A stretch of DNA of 64,000 bases, from NCBI GenBank assembly GCA_002197995.1, contig NGZR01000001.1, forward strand, positions 5,828,001-5,892,000, given 5' to 3'. Both the position numbers and the translations under genes were made by a program. This document shows, one piece after another, positions 8,314 through 19,272 of the stretch (position 1 is the first letter of the stretch; every line of letters starts with the position of its first letter). Below the pieces are notes generated by a model that was not told where the DNA came from, made no database searches, and saw only the letters and a program-made list of their open reading frames with translations. The DNA comes from Gaeumannomyces sp. JS-464. Lineage: Eukaryota; Ascomycota; Sordariomycetes; Magnaporthales; Magnaporthaceae.

Positions 8314-10989
8314 TCACAGCCTAGCCCGATTCTCCAGCTTCCTCCGCTTCCTCTCTTCTTTGACCGAGCGAGCCAGCCCCGCCGCCTCCTCGGGCGTAAG
8401 CCTCGGTGGTGCGGCGCCCTTCCTCCCTTCGGCCCCGACGACCTCGCGGAACAGCTTCTGGCCGATGAGGTCCGTAAGCCGCACGACCCGCGTGCTGACC
8501 GTGGCGCCGTCGCGGCGGTTCTTTCCCTCGCGCCTGCTCGATGCGATCTTCTCGATAAAGTCCCATAGCCGACCAGACGCCGCCAGCTCGCCCGTCTTCG
8601 GGTCCCTTGAGGGCATCCATTCAGTCGATAGGCGCAAGCGGGGCTTGACCCTCGGGTCCTTGGACTTCACCACCTGTATGATGCCTTCCTCCTCGAACCG
8701 CTGGTAAGAGTTCTTTAGCGTCTCCTTGTTGACGGCCTCGAAGTAAGACAGGTCGCCTTGGTGGTAAAGGTCCTTGCCGAGCTGCAAGCAGGAATTCTGT
8801 GTTAGCGCAAGGTTTCTTAAAACATACGGCAAGGGTCAGTAATAATACGTGTCGACATACCAGCTGCGCGCTGTTTTGAGCCTTAGTCACTTCGATCCAG
8901 ATATCTGGCGCCATTCCGAGCGGGGGCGTCAGTCCCATTACAGAAACGGCCGCGAGCCACGTCGACTCTATGAAAGGCCAAATAAGGAAGCAGTAAAAGT
9001 CGTAGTTCTCTCGTCCGGCCTGGCGTTCCTTGTCCGACAGGCCGACCTTCTCGACCTTGCCGTCAGCACTGCGATGTAGGTAAATGACGCCTTCGGCCTC
9101 GAGGCCCCTGAGCGTCTTATCCAGGCTGACGGCCAGGCCCTCGCCTGAGAAAATGAACTCGCCGCGGAAGAGGGAGGAGAGGAAGAGGACGTGGTCGTGC
9201 AGCTCCGCATAGGATATGTCCTGGATCACAGGCCCGCCGCCGCGTTTGACGCGCGTGTACATGGCCGCGCTGATGAGAGCCTCGGAGATGAAGAGATGGA
9301 TGGTCATATTTCGGTAGAAGGAGAGCTGGAAGCGGTCGACGGCGTAGTACACGGGCTCAGTTAAGCCGTCGACGGTGCCGACCAGATCGCGACCCAGCAC
9401 CTCAAGACCACGCTCGATGACCTCGACAACCGAGGCGCTCCCGAAGTGGGCGACGCGGCCACCCTTTGCTCTGACACGGGCGGTTAACCACTGGACACGC
9501 CGGATCAGCTCCGTCTTGCTGCAGCCGCGGCCGCGCAGCGTCAGGAGAACCGTGCCGATCAGGGCGGTAGGCATGACGACGGACACGTCGTTGATATCTG
9601 CCAGCACCTTGTATCCCAGAGTGCGCAGCAGCTTTTGTCGTACAGCCGGTGTGATTTTACTTTCCAGGTCCGTAGCCTCGAGGGTTTTGGGAATGCCGAC
9701 CAGCCGATTCAGCTGCTCGTCAATGAAACCACGTAAGCTCCATGGCTCATGGAACCGCACGTCGACTCTGCCGAGACGAAGCGACAGAACAGAGGAGCCG
9801 CCCGTGAGGAAATCAGTCAGATTCTCCTTCTCCTTGGGGACACCGAGTAGCTCGGTGACGTAGCCCTCGGTCTCGATGACCTTGTCGTACTGCGTGCTCA
9901 CGGGACAGATAATGGCGTCTTTGGTCCTGCCAGAGAGTACGCTGTCCACGACAAAGTTGAGAATGCCGAACTTGGGCGACAGGAGCTTGCCGGTCCGAGA
10001 GCGGCCTCCTCGATAAAGCACTCAAAGTTGTAACCGCCTTGAAGCAAGGTATCGATGTAGGCCTGGACAAGGGTGGTATATAGTATGTCATCGCCAAAGG
10101 AGCGGCGAATCCACATGGCTCCGGCGTGTTGTAGGAAGCTCCCGACCCCAGGAAAGTTGAGGTTGTCGCCGGCGACGACAATCGGCAGCGCCAGGCCAAG
10201 GCGGTAGCAGATCAGTTGGAGCGACACGTAGTCGACATGGGACCGGTGGCAGGGCAGGAATATGATGCTCTGCTTGTTGCGCTCGGCCTCCTCGGCGACT
10301 TTGCGCAGCCGCAGGACCTCCTCGCTCGACACGTGGATGCCCTGGTGGTAGGCGCGGGTCAGGAGCTGCGTGCAGAGGTAGTATGCGCCCCTGATGAACG
10401 CCTTGCTCTCGAACTTGCAGATCATGTTGTCCACCCACTTCTCCGCCACCTGCTGGAGGCCGACCTCAAGCTCCGTGCGCCGCTGGGCGCGGCGCAGTTC
10501 GCAGCCCGGGTCCCCTTTGCGAAAGAAGCCCTCTTTCTCTTCGTTGGCGAGCCGCTTTTCCGCCAGTTGTGATATTCGTGCGCGGAGGAGAGGGGCCGAC
10601 AGGACCTGGCCCATCATGTACTCCGAGAAACCCTGGTAAAATATGGGCTGGCCGATGACATTGTCGTAGGCGCGCCAGCCCGTGCCCGACACGTAGAGGG
10701 AGACCTCGCGGAGAAACCTGCCAGTGAGCGTTTATGGCGTCAGTCAGTACGGCCAGCGACAGACAGCGCGCAGGGAGGCGACGCGCGTAAAGTATCCCCC
10801 AGGGAACCAGAAACGCAGAAATACGTACTGCAGCGGTTCGGACCGGAAGCTCGCCATGTGCTTCATGAGGGCCTCTTCGCGGGCTGACGTGGGAGGCTCG
10901 ACATATCCGCTAGGCTGCAAGGTAATAGAGTCGCCAAGGATCTTCAAGTCAGGAGCCGAGTCCCGGCTGCCGTCGTCGCCGTTCGCCAT
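8314..10989 (-). CDS. glycerol-3-phosphate (or DHAP) acyltransferase, PlsB type, one frameshift
   Basis: It acylates glycerol-3-phosphate or dihydroxyacetone phosphate, the first step of phospholipid and triacylglycerol synthesis, at a membrane. Exons are 10989-10829, 10717-8861 and 8781-8314, with GTACGT and GTATGT donors. The four acyltransferase blocks are visible: HX4D in CHRSHVDY, GAMWIRRSF, the glycerol-phosphate-binding block FIEGGRSRTGK, and ICPVSTQYDKV. Block III is interrupted: the sequence GAGGAGG at 10005-10011 lacks one G needed to join FIE to GGRSRTGK. Spliced length is 2486, and one added base gives 2487 (828 aa). The C-terminus is lysine/arginine-rich. Fungal homologues have the same size and the same start region, ending in PLQFLREVSLYVSGTGW across intron 1. 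Confidence 0.88.
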
Positions 10990-11579
10990 GGCTTCGGCGT
11001 TGTTCGGGAGGACGGTCGAGGTTCGCTGGGTTGGTGGCGCGCCGGCTTCGGGTAGTCGCGGATGTCGGCTGTCGCAGCAAGACCACCTCGATGCTATGCT
11101 GCCCAATTGCGCGCGTCGGAAGGGGCTATCATGGCGCGGAGGCAGACCAGGCGTGGGACTATGTATGTTTCGCTTCGGCGGTGGGGCCGCTGCATTACCG
11201 TCGTTTCGTTGTCGGCTTTGGATCGAGCAGCGTTGCTTTGGTCTGGCCGTTGGCCAACGTCGGGTGAAGACCGCGCGATGGGTCGCCAATTCTGTCAGTC
11301 ACCTGGTCTACCGAGGCTGGAATGGCATGTGAGGGGACAGCCGAAACCCTGTCCTCCGCAGACGGCCGCTGGGGAAGCCCCACACTGTTCGAGATCGACC
11401 CCACACCAATGGAAGGAAGCTCTAGAGATGCAGTAATCGGGCGCAACTCGCGCGGACCGACGACAAAGTTTGACGAACAGCTCGAACATGATTTCTACAA
11501 CTGCCTGCCAGCCAAAGATGCCCAGAACATAGCGATCCAGCGGAACCGCCACACCAACCCCGCGCCCGCGAGCCTCGCC
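10990..11579. other. shared divergent promoter of the acyltransferase and POP4 genes
   Basis: The ATGs of two divergent genes (10989 minus, 11580 plus) are 590 bases apart, so this stretch should contain both core promoters. Open frames run through it on both strands from each gene, but conserved protein sequence starts only at the called ATGs. Confidence 0.5.
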
Positions 11580-12317
11580 ATGTCAGCCTCGGCCAGCGCA
11601 GAGGCCGTGACGCGGTCGCTCCTGGCCCGGGCGCACTCGCCGTCGGCCGTCGACCGCATCTACAGCGAGAAGATCCAGCACCGCCCCCTGCGCCTGCGCG
11701 CCAACTCGCCCACGCCCGCCGCCAACGCCCGCGAGGCCCGGCGCCGGGCGCGCCGCCAGCAGGAGAAGGACCGCCGCAGGACCGTCAAGCCGGCGCCGCT
11801 GTCCGCCCGGGAGCGGCGGCGCCTGCGCCTGCACGACATACCTGAGGCGGGCGGCGCGAGGAAGTACGCCACGTTCGAGCCGCTGCACGCGCTGTGGCTG
11901 GGCTACGCGCGCGAGGTCCTCGGCGGCGCGGACCTGCTCCTCGGCGGGCCCGCCGCCGCCGCCAAGCTGACGAGCGCCGACTTCCACGGCGCCGAGGTCG
12001 AGGTCGTGCGGAGCTCGTGCCCCGGCCGCGTGGGCATCAGGGGCATCGTGGTCAAGGACGCCAAGTACGTCTTCGAGGTCGTCACGAGGAAGAACGCGCT
12101 CAAGATCGTCCCCAAGGAGGGCACCGTGTTCCGGGTCGAGATACCCGTCGCCTCGGATGGTCCGGGGGGTGGTGTCGCTGCCGCAGAGGGAAAGGCGGGG
12201 ACGACGGCGGCGGATGACCAGAAACTCATCTTCGAGATCCATGGCGACCAGTTCAAGCTCCGTTCTGCCGACCGCGCAAACAAGAAGTTTAAGGCACACT
12301 ATTTGCCGAACCTCTGA
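11580..12317 (+). CDS. POP4: RNase P/RNase MRP protein subunit Pop4 (Rpp29)
   Basis: A protein subunit of nuclear RNase P (5' tRNA maturation) and RNase MRP (pre-rRNA processing). Intronless, 245 aa. The N-terminal half has a conserved stretch LLARAHSPSAVDRIYSEKIQ, then a very basic ARRRARRQQEKDRRR region, typical of fungal Pop4. The C-terminal half is the Sm-like Rof/RNase P p29 domain: YATFEPLHALWLGY, DFHGAEVEVVRSSCPGRVG, GIVVKDAKYVFEVVTRKN and FEIHGDQFKLRSADR. The frame is open back to 11322, but homology starts at the ATG at 11580, which I therefore choose. It is divergent from the acyltransferase gene. Confidence 0.92.
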   Translation: MSASASAEAVTRSLLARAHSPSAVDRIYSEKIQHRPLRLRANSPTPAANAREARRRARRQQEKDRRRTVKPAPLSARERRRLRLHDIPEAGGARKYATFEPLHALWLGYAREVLGGADLLLGGPAAAAKLTSADFHGAEVEVVRSSCPGRVGIRGIVVKDAKYVFEVVTRKNALKIVPKEGTVFRVEIPVASDGPGGGVAAAEGKAGTTAADDQKLIFEIHGDQFKLRSADRANKKFKAHYLPNL

Positions 12318-12993
12318 GCCGGCCGACACGGACCCAGACCATCCACAGTTTGCCCAGTTCGTCACTTGGTGGTTCGACGAGCCTTCGTGCAAGCCACATC
12401 AAAACATCTTCACGTAATCAAAGCGGAGCACAGTCATTGGAACGGGCTCCCACGACTTTCGTCTTGCCGATTAGACTGGGTGCCGCATAGTCCATGTGAC
12501 CAGCACAACCAGCCAAGTATTGCACTTGACGCTTTCCCAAAGAATCATGGAATAGTCAACAAGTCAAGGCACTAGGCCGACCAGTATGTACTCCTCCGCC
12601 AGGCTTCACACTGCTTCCACCGACCAGCCCGTTGCCAGACTTAACGCGTCTCAAAATCCAGGGGCAGTTTGCAAAGCCCCGTCTCCTTCACGGGCACTCC
12701 TCTCATGGCGCCCTTCGAAGTCAAAGGATATCCGGCGCCATACAGGTTTCTACCGCAGGCAATGTTTTTAAAGAGCATGTGTGGTACAGGCCAGGAGGCG
12801 ACTGGCTGAAGCAAGTATCTAGAATGTTTGGAGTATGCTTGCTGGTTCCCTCGTCTGCACGTCGGCCAAGAGCGTCCAACAGCAGCATTATTGGGTGGAT
12901 TTCGCCTTGCGGCCAAATACGCTATGAACCCACCATGTACGAGCTTGTACCTAGGTACCTACCAGAATAGGTTGCCATAGATACAATGACGCC
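12318..12993. other. intergenic between convergent genes
   Basis: This stretch holds the 3' flanks of POP4 (+) and the ASA1-like gene (-). No gene is seen. Confidence 0.5.
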
Positions 12994-14626
12994 TCAATAC
13001 ACTTCCCAGAGGCTGACCTTGCCATCTTTGGCCCCTGCGGCGAGCCAGTGCGCATTCTTCGCATGGTGAATCCTCTTGTCCTTGATAGTGACGTCGCCGA
13101 CCCTTCGCACCACGCTCGAATCACCTCCCGCCGCCTCCTGAGGAGCCGTGCCGTCCCTGTCCGCACTAGTTCGCCCAACCGGAGAGAAGGCGAGCGCGTA
13201 GCAGCCGACCTGGTGCCACTTGAGGACCGCCAGCTCCTTCATGGTCTTGCACGAGTAGACGCGCACGCGCGAGTCCCAGCCCGCGGTCGCGAATATGCGG
13301 CCGTCGGACCGGACCCGCAGGCCCTGCTGCCCGGCGTGTTTGGTATTGACGGTCTTGATGGGCTCCGTCGCGATCTGCTTTGGTTCCTTCTTTGCCCCGG
13401 CAGAGTTGGGCGTGTCTGGCGGCCTTGCCCCGGAACTCCGCAGCGCAGCCGCGAGCAGCGAGATGCCACCAGGAGCAGGCTGATTGGCGCTTCTGGGAGG
13501 GTCGGAGGGGTATGGTCGGTGGATTTGGCCATCGTGGGAGGGGTTTCATCGGACTCGGTAGGCTCGGTGTCTTTTTGCTCATCCGTTGTCGGTGCTGTTT
13601 CTGTCTCTGCAACAGCGGCAGGTTGAGGCAGTGGGTGTTTTGAGATGACGGCGTCGGCGCTCGAGGTCAGGAAATACTCCCTGCTCGGCGGCAGGTCCAG
13701 TGAAAGAATTGGTTGCGAGTGGGCCTTTGCCTTGTACAGCACATTCCAGCCGCAACCGGCGCTGCTGTCGAGCTGGGCGACAGCAGCCGTGCCGGTCTCG
13801 TAGGCCACGACAAGCGTGAGCACGGCGCTTATGTCAAATAGCTCCAGGGCCATGACCATCCCGTCCTTGTCGCCCAGTTTGACGGTATGCTCGCGCCGTT
13901 GAGTTGGGAGGTGGTAGATATCGATCTTGATTGGTCGGGGAAGCGGCAGGGAAGCGTCAGCTAGGGTGAAAGTCAAAGTCCAAGATACGCGCATCATAGG
14001 CCAGTGAACAGAGATACAGGCTTGGCATAGGTTACACTTACCGCTTCGAGGGCCAGTGTGTTCGGGACGGCGACCAATGCTTCAGGCTGTGATGGTGTGG
14101 AAGCGGACTGCTCGATTTCGCAAAGCGAGAAGGTGCAGAAGTTCATGGTATTAACTTCAAGCACGTGCAATATCCATGGCTGCGGTCTCGGCTCCGGAGA
14201 GGGATCGAGAGGGAGCGCGCGGCTCAGCGAGGCTTCATCCGCCTCGCTAAGCTTCCATACGATGAGTTTGTTGTCCCGGCCATGTCTAGTCCAGGCAAAA
14301 CGCGCAAAAGAAGAATATTCTCAGTAAGGAGCCCGGAATCAGGATTGCGAACTATCCGACCGACAGCTAGGATGTCTACATACGTGATTAGCCTCTCATG
14401 GCCCCATTCGCGGACACCGAGCATCACGTCCTCGTGGGCTTTCCAGACGGCCTTGGGACGCATTATGGTGAGGTCCCATACGGCGACGAAGCCTTCGGCG
14501 TCGCCGGTGACGAGCCGCTCGCCACCTCGTATAAAGACGGCGGCGTGGACCTGGGCCTTGTGCCCACGGAGGATGGTCCGGGGCTGTGCCTGGACCCCCG
14601 CCTCCTGCCACGGCGGACTGGGACAT
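12994..14626 (-). CDS. ASA1: ASTRA-associated protein 1 (Asa1)-like WD40 protein, two frame changes
   Basis: Asa1 is a WD40 subunit of the ASTRA complex, which with Tra1/TTT helps assemble PIKK kinases and chromatin factors. Exons are 14626-14384, 14285-14042 and 13925-12994. Visible blades: [77 protein letters not shown] and [16 protein letters not shown] at the end. The best start (MSQSAV, 14626) needs one base fewer in the five-base C run at 14595-14599 to enter the frame. A second change of frame is needed near 13490-13530, by one missing base or a weak 80-base intron. Total spliced length 1419 is a multiple of three, as expected if a +1 and a -1 cancel (472 aa). The frame is open upstream to 15384, without homology. 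Confidence 0.78.
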
Positions 14627-17600
14627 GGCAGCGCCAGAAACGTTTCCGTCGATGACCCCGGATAGTCTCCGGGGAACTTCCCCGGCTTGGACCTCGGGCT
14701 CCTGAATGGTGCGGAAACGGGCAACGGGCCGCTGAGCTGGAAATACCATCCACTTGGGCCGGTTGGAGTTTCCCTGCCGAATCGCGACGGGCTGTGAAGA
14801 AACCCCGGTGTGGACAGGGCTGGCGGGTCGCGGAGAGCTGTCAACGTGCCTGATTTCGACGGAGCTTCGAGGCGCCAAAGCAAACAGACCCCAGCGCTTG
14901 GGGAAGGCTTGATGGCTTGTCGCTGTGGGGCGGGCGCGGCAAGACTTGCGCCAAACGATTGTGCGACGAGGGGTGTGTGTGTATTGCCTGGCTGGCTGGC
15001 AGGTCGGCGCGAGAGGGGATGGTGGGTGTCGTCGTCTCTGCCTTCCCTTGGGGTCGTGTCCAGAATTGCAGACTGCGACGCTGCGCGGCTCAACCTCCCC
15101 CTCCGGTCTCGATAGGGCCAACCACCTGGGGCTGCCAAACAGCCAAGCTCAAAATTGACCGCCGATCCTCGATCTCTCGGGAATCTTAATATCACACGTA
15201 TCACGAAGCAAGCCTTTGGTTGCGCTACGCCGCAGATTTTTGCAGAACGTGGGATCCAGTGCCGTCGTTGTCTGCTGCGAGCCTCAGTCACTCGACAAAT
15301 TGTCTGTGCTCGTTGCACTGGAGCGAACACCAGATGGGATGAGGTCGCGATTCGCCCCGCCAATTCATGTAATGGACCGGCCAACCCGCCGCCGTTGGCA
15401 AAAAAAAAAAAAAAAAACCATCAACTTTTGTGCGGCCAGAACTGGAAACAAATCGTGCGGTACAGTTTGTTTCCGCTTGGGCGAACATGCGCTGATGGTA
15501 TTGCCGCCAGAGACTCACACCACCCGACCTCTTCTTTGCTTCCATTTTACTTTTACCCGCATGGCACATTTGTCCCTTCCTTCCGCCTTTCCTCTTCCCG
15601 CGCTCCCCCTGCGGCTGCTCCATCGTGTCTCATCGTCGCCTCCAGATTTCATCCGACGTGAACGAACCACTCGGGCAAGCGTGCTGTTACAGTGGCCCAC
15701 CAATCCGGCGCTTCCGCGTAACAAATTTCCCTTGGCCGCCCGGTCCGCCCTGCTGTCCCGCCCCTGTTTCTTCCCGCAGCCATTCCCTGGACGGAAGGTT
15801 TCGGCTAGGACCCGACTGAGGTTGTCGACAGGGATGCGAAATCGCATTGGCCATTTTGGGTTCGGAAAGAGCGGCGGCAGGTTGGAGCAGCAGCCGACGG
15901 CGGCATGATGTTGACTGCGTGCCGTCTGCAACCCACAGGCAAGGCTTTCTTTGGACAGATACCGTTCCGTCTGTTCGGTGACACGGATGGAATCCAGCGG
16001 TGTCGCACATAGCCTGGCAGCCCGTCAGCACAGCAGTGCAGTCACACCCAAAAGGGACCTTAACTTGTGCCTCGGCACGTTGTTTCCACATTCCAAGCGC
16101 TGGAACCGTTGCTGTGTGTACTCGCCTACATAACCGAACCGATCTACCGTTGCTGGCGTAAAGTAAATCAGCCAGACATCCAAACAAGAGGCCTCTCGAA
16201 ACGAGACCGTTCCAAGGGCGAATCGGGATCGGTGGGAGTTCTAGAACTCCCCGGCAGAACCTGCACATGGCACACGTTTGAAAGCAGGTTCAGCCATGCT
16301 TGGCAGGGACCTCCCGTGCTGGGCGCAGGGACCCTTGACGGTTTGGTGGAAGGTTTTGTGACGTTGATGCCGTGATGATTCATCATAAGGGACATTGAGA
16401 ATGCCTAACATTGAATCTCGAGGCTTGCTTGCGGGCAAACATTTAAATATTTTCTCGCTGGGAAATGTGCCTTCTAATCAAAATCCCAAAGTGGCAATAT
16501 TGATTTACATTCAGGATTGCTTCTGGCATTGTTGTGCCGTTCCGTGAAGCTTTTCTCTTGTTTGCCGCGCTGTCAAAAGAGTCCGAAATAGATGTCTTGG
16601 GGTTGTATGAGGCAATTCAAACACAAGGGAAGAGGGTCAGGAGAGGGAGGGGGAAAAAAAGCTCGTGCCCCTGCATCGCCCCACGGTGCTGTCAAAGAAA
16701 CGACAACAAAAAGGTCTCGGCACCTGACGTGCAGTTCGCCGCGGGGATTATGAACCTAAACTACGACGCACATACCTCAGCACGCTTGGGTGCGGTCCGA
16801 GGCAGATATCAGATAGCTTCGCAGACTGGCGCGACGGCTCGGCGACTAAATACCCGAGTCTGGACATGTCGGCTATCCGGGCAGCTTGGATCAGCGCCCT
16901 CCCGAGGCAAAGTGCTCAGCCGTTTTATCTTAGCGATGCCGCCGCCGCAGCTAGCGGGAAGGCGGCTAGATCTCCCTCCCAGACACGTAGCACGGTGGCG
17001 CCGAAGCTTGCAGCCTTTCCCCCGAGGCTGCTCCCGACAGCAAAGGCGCGGTGAAGGACTGGGCCGGTTACATGTAGAAGAGAGGCACAGCCTGTAACCG
17101 GTCGAGTAGCAACATCTGCCCTGTTCGGTGACTGCCCAGCGGGATGTCAGCCGCCTCCCGGAGACAGATCCCCAACCCCAGGGCCCAAGATCTTGTGGAT
17201 TAAGCCTCAAGATCCTCGAGTCAAGTTCCTTGGACAGGCGGGCCCGCCCTCAGATGGCCCTGGCGGAACAGCAGGTCAACCCGAGGTACCCCGACCGCAT
17301 CCTCAGACAAAAGGGTCAGTCGAGACGGGCCAGCTGGCTAGGTGGTTGCTGGGGTTCGCTGCAGCAGCTTGGTGACATCCCTGCATCCCCACGTTGCATC
17401 GACATCCCGGGAGTTTTTTGAACCCTTTTACGCGGAACGTGGGAGGGATTGAATGCTTGCCGAAGAGAGGAATAAAATAAAAATGGGGGTCAGAGATCGA
17501 TACTACATAGTAAAAAAGTAAAAGAAAAGCGGCCAATGCGCACGCACCTCTCAAAGCTGTTTGTCGATAGTGCAGGCACTTTGCATCCACATCGCTCGCC

Positions 17601-19272
17601 GCGCTATTTCCTGCGCCTATATGTACTGTAGGCAGCGGCAGGTAGCGCGGCAAGAACACATGCACGGAAACCATCAAAATCATTGCGTCGTTCCCAGGCA
17701 GCGCCTAACCAGCATCGCCACCTCCAGCCAGCCAAAGAACGGCCCCGGGCTGCCTGGACGGACGGATCTGTCCCATCAGAACACGGGGCATTGGTGCTTT
17801 TGCTTGTCGATATGGCGGTCCCGAGTCGCGGAGCCAGGGGCACGCGCTTTCCCACACCTCCGTTCAAAACGGGACCGGCCTCGCTGGTTGGCTTGAGCCC
17901 CTGGCGGATCTGCGGGAGCTACGACGTCTTGGCAGGGCCCGAAAAGGTAAGGCCATTTTCCGTGGGCCAGGGTCTCGCGTCGAGAACAAGCACACTTCTT
18001 TCCTTTCCCTAGCACCGCGGAGCAGATTTGCCCCAAACAAACAAACGATGTCATTGAACGGCTCGACCGGCGATATTTGACATTTGCGGGTTAGTCTCCT
18101 CTTTTGATTTTCTTTTTTTTTTTCCTTTCCTATTTCTCCCTTCCCCTCCTGCAGCCCGTAGTATTGATACCGTTGGGTTCCCGCAGACTTTCAGTTTGGC
18201 TGGCTGCCCAGCTCGCCCTTCCTATCCAGCTTCGCTTTACTCATTGCGCACCACCCGCTCTGGGCTCAGCTTTTGGTCAGAAGTCGAGGTAAACTTCCCG
18301 GAGAAGACTGCAACACAACGGGTCTTTGCATGGTGCCGCCTCACCGGATATCATCATATGAAGGTAAATGGTCGGGAACAAGCAGCGTTCGACTGACATG
18401 TCTGCCAGGAGAAACACGCTGCCATCTGTGTTTTCTTTTCTCCCTCTCCTCCATATTTCTGCCCCGCCGCTTTCCGCAATTCTCCCCCCGGACCAGCCCC
18501 AAGGGCAGATCGGTGTGCCGCGCGCATAGCTGGCCCCTTTGGATTGGCGGCGGCGAACGCCACAGCTCCAAGCCGGCCAATCTCCACCAGCTCATCTCCC
18601 TGGTTCTCCGTCAAGGTCTCACACAACCACCACCACTATCTCACCCTCTTGCCACTAAGAGGGCAATCCCGGGTGAGGAGACCAAGCGCAGTGGACCGGG
18701 CAGCTGCAGTCCCCTGCGTTGCACCAGCCCAGCACCCTCGCATTTGCGTCTGCAAACCCGCGCATTCGCCTTTCTGCTTTCCCCTGCCTGCCCTCCCGCC
18801 AATGATTTGCCCATCCCGAGATCGATCGGCGTCCGTGGTGCGCGCCACAGCAGCCCACCATTGCTCTCCTCACACATACCCTCCCGCTCTGCGCTGCTAG
18901 GCTGCTGACTGACACGACTTCTCCTGGGCCCAGCCGACTGTTCTTTTGCGACTCCACGGGGCCCGTGTCCCGCGCCGAGGCACTCGCAGACCCCTCTAGG
19001 GAACTTGATCTCAGCTGGATAGAGCCTGCTTCCATTTCTGGCACCACCTGGCGCCAACCGGATCTCGCAGTGGGAGTTTGCGCAATCCTTAATTGGTCAA
19101 GACCGGCCGACCCTCCGCTTGGGCAAGTTTTCTCCTCTGTCCCGGGTACCTAGTCTGGGCCGAGGTAACTCGACCTGGGAGGCAGTAGAGAGACTCTGCT
19201 CCTTCGAGGGTGTAGCCTGCCGTCGTGGGGGTTCAGGAGATATCGTCGGGCGCCCAGCTTGCCTCTGGAGTG
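14627..19272. other. 4.6 kb non-coding region between divergent genes
   Basis: No open frame here shows a domain or fungal codon bias. It has a run of 18 A at 15400-15417 and pyrimidine-rich tracts at about 18100-18500, then C-rich sequence to 19200. It lies between the minus-strand ASA1-like gene and the plus-strand Zn2Cys6 regulator. A long promoter and multi-exon 5' leader for the regulator is the simplest reading. Confidence 0.45.

Noticed and set aside
11583..12392. 269-codon open frame antisense to POP4
   Set aside because: Shadow of a GC-rich gene; the sense strand carries clear Pop4 domain sequence.
14627..15384. N-terminal extension of the ASA1-like frame
   Set aside because: Open by chance in GC-rich DNA; no homology before the WD40 start and a proper ATG exists at 14626.
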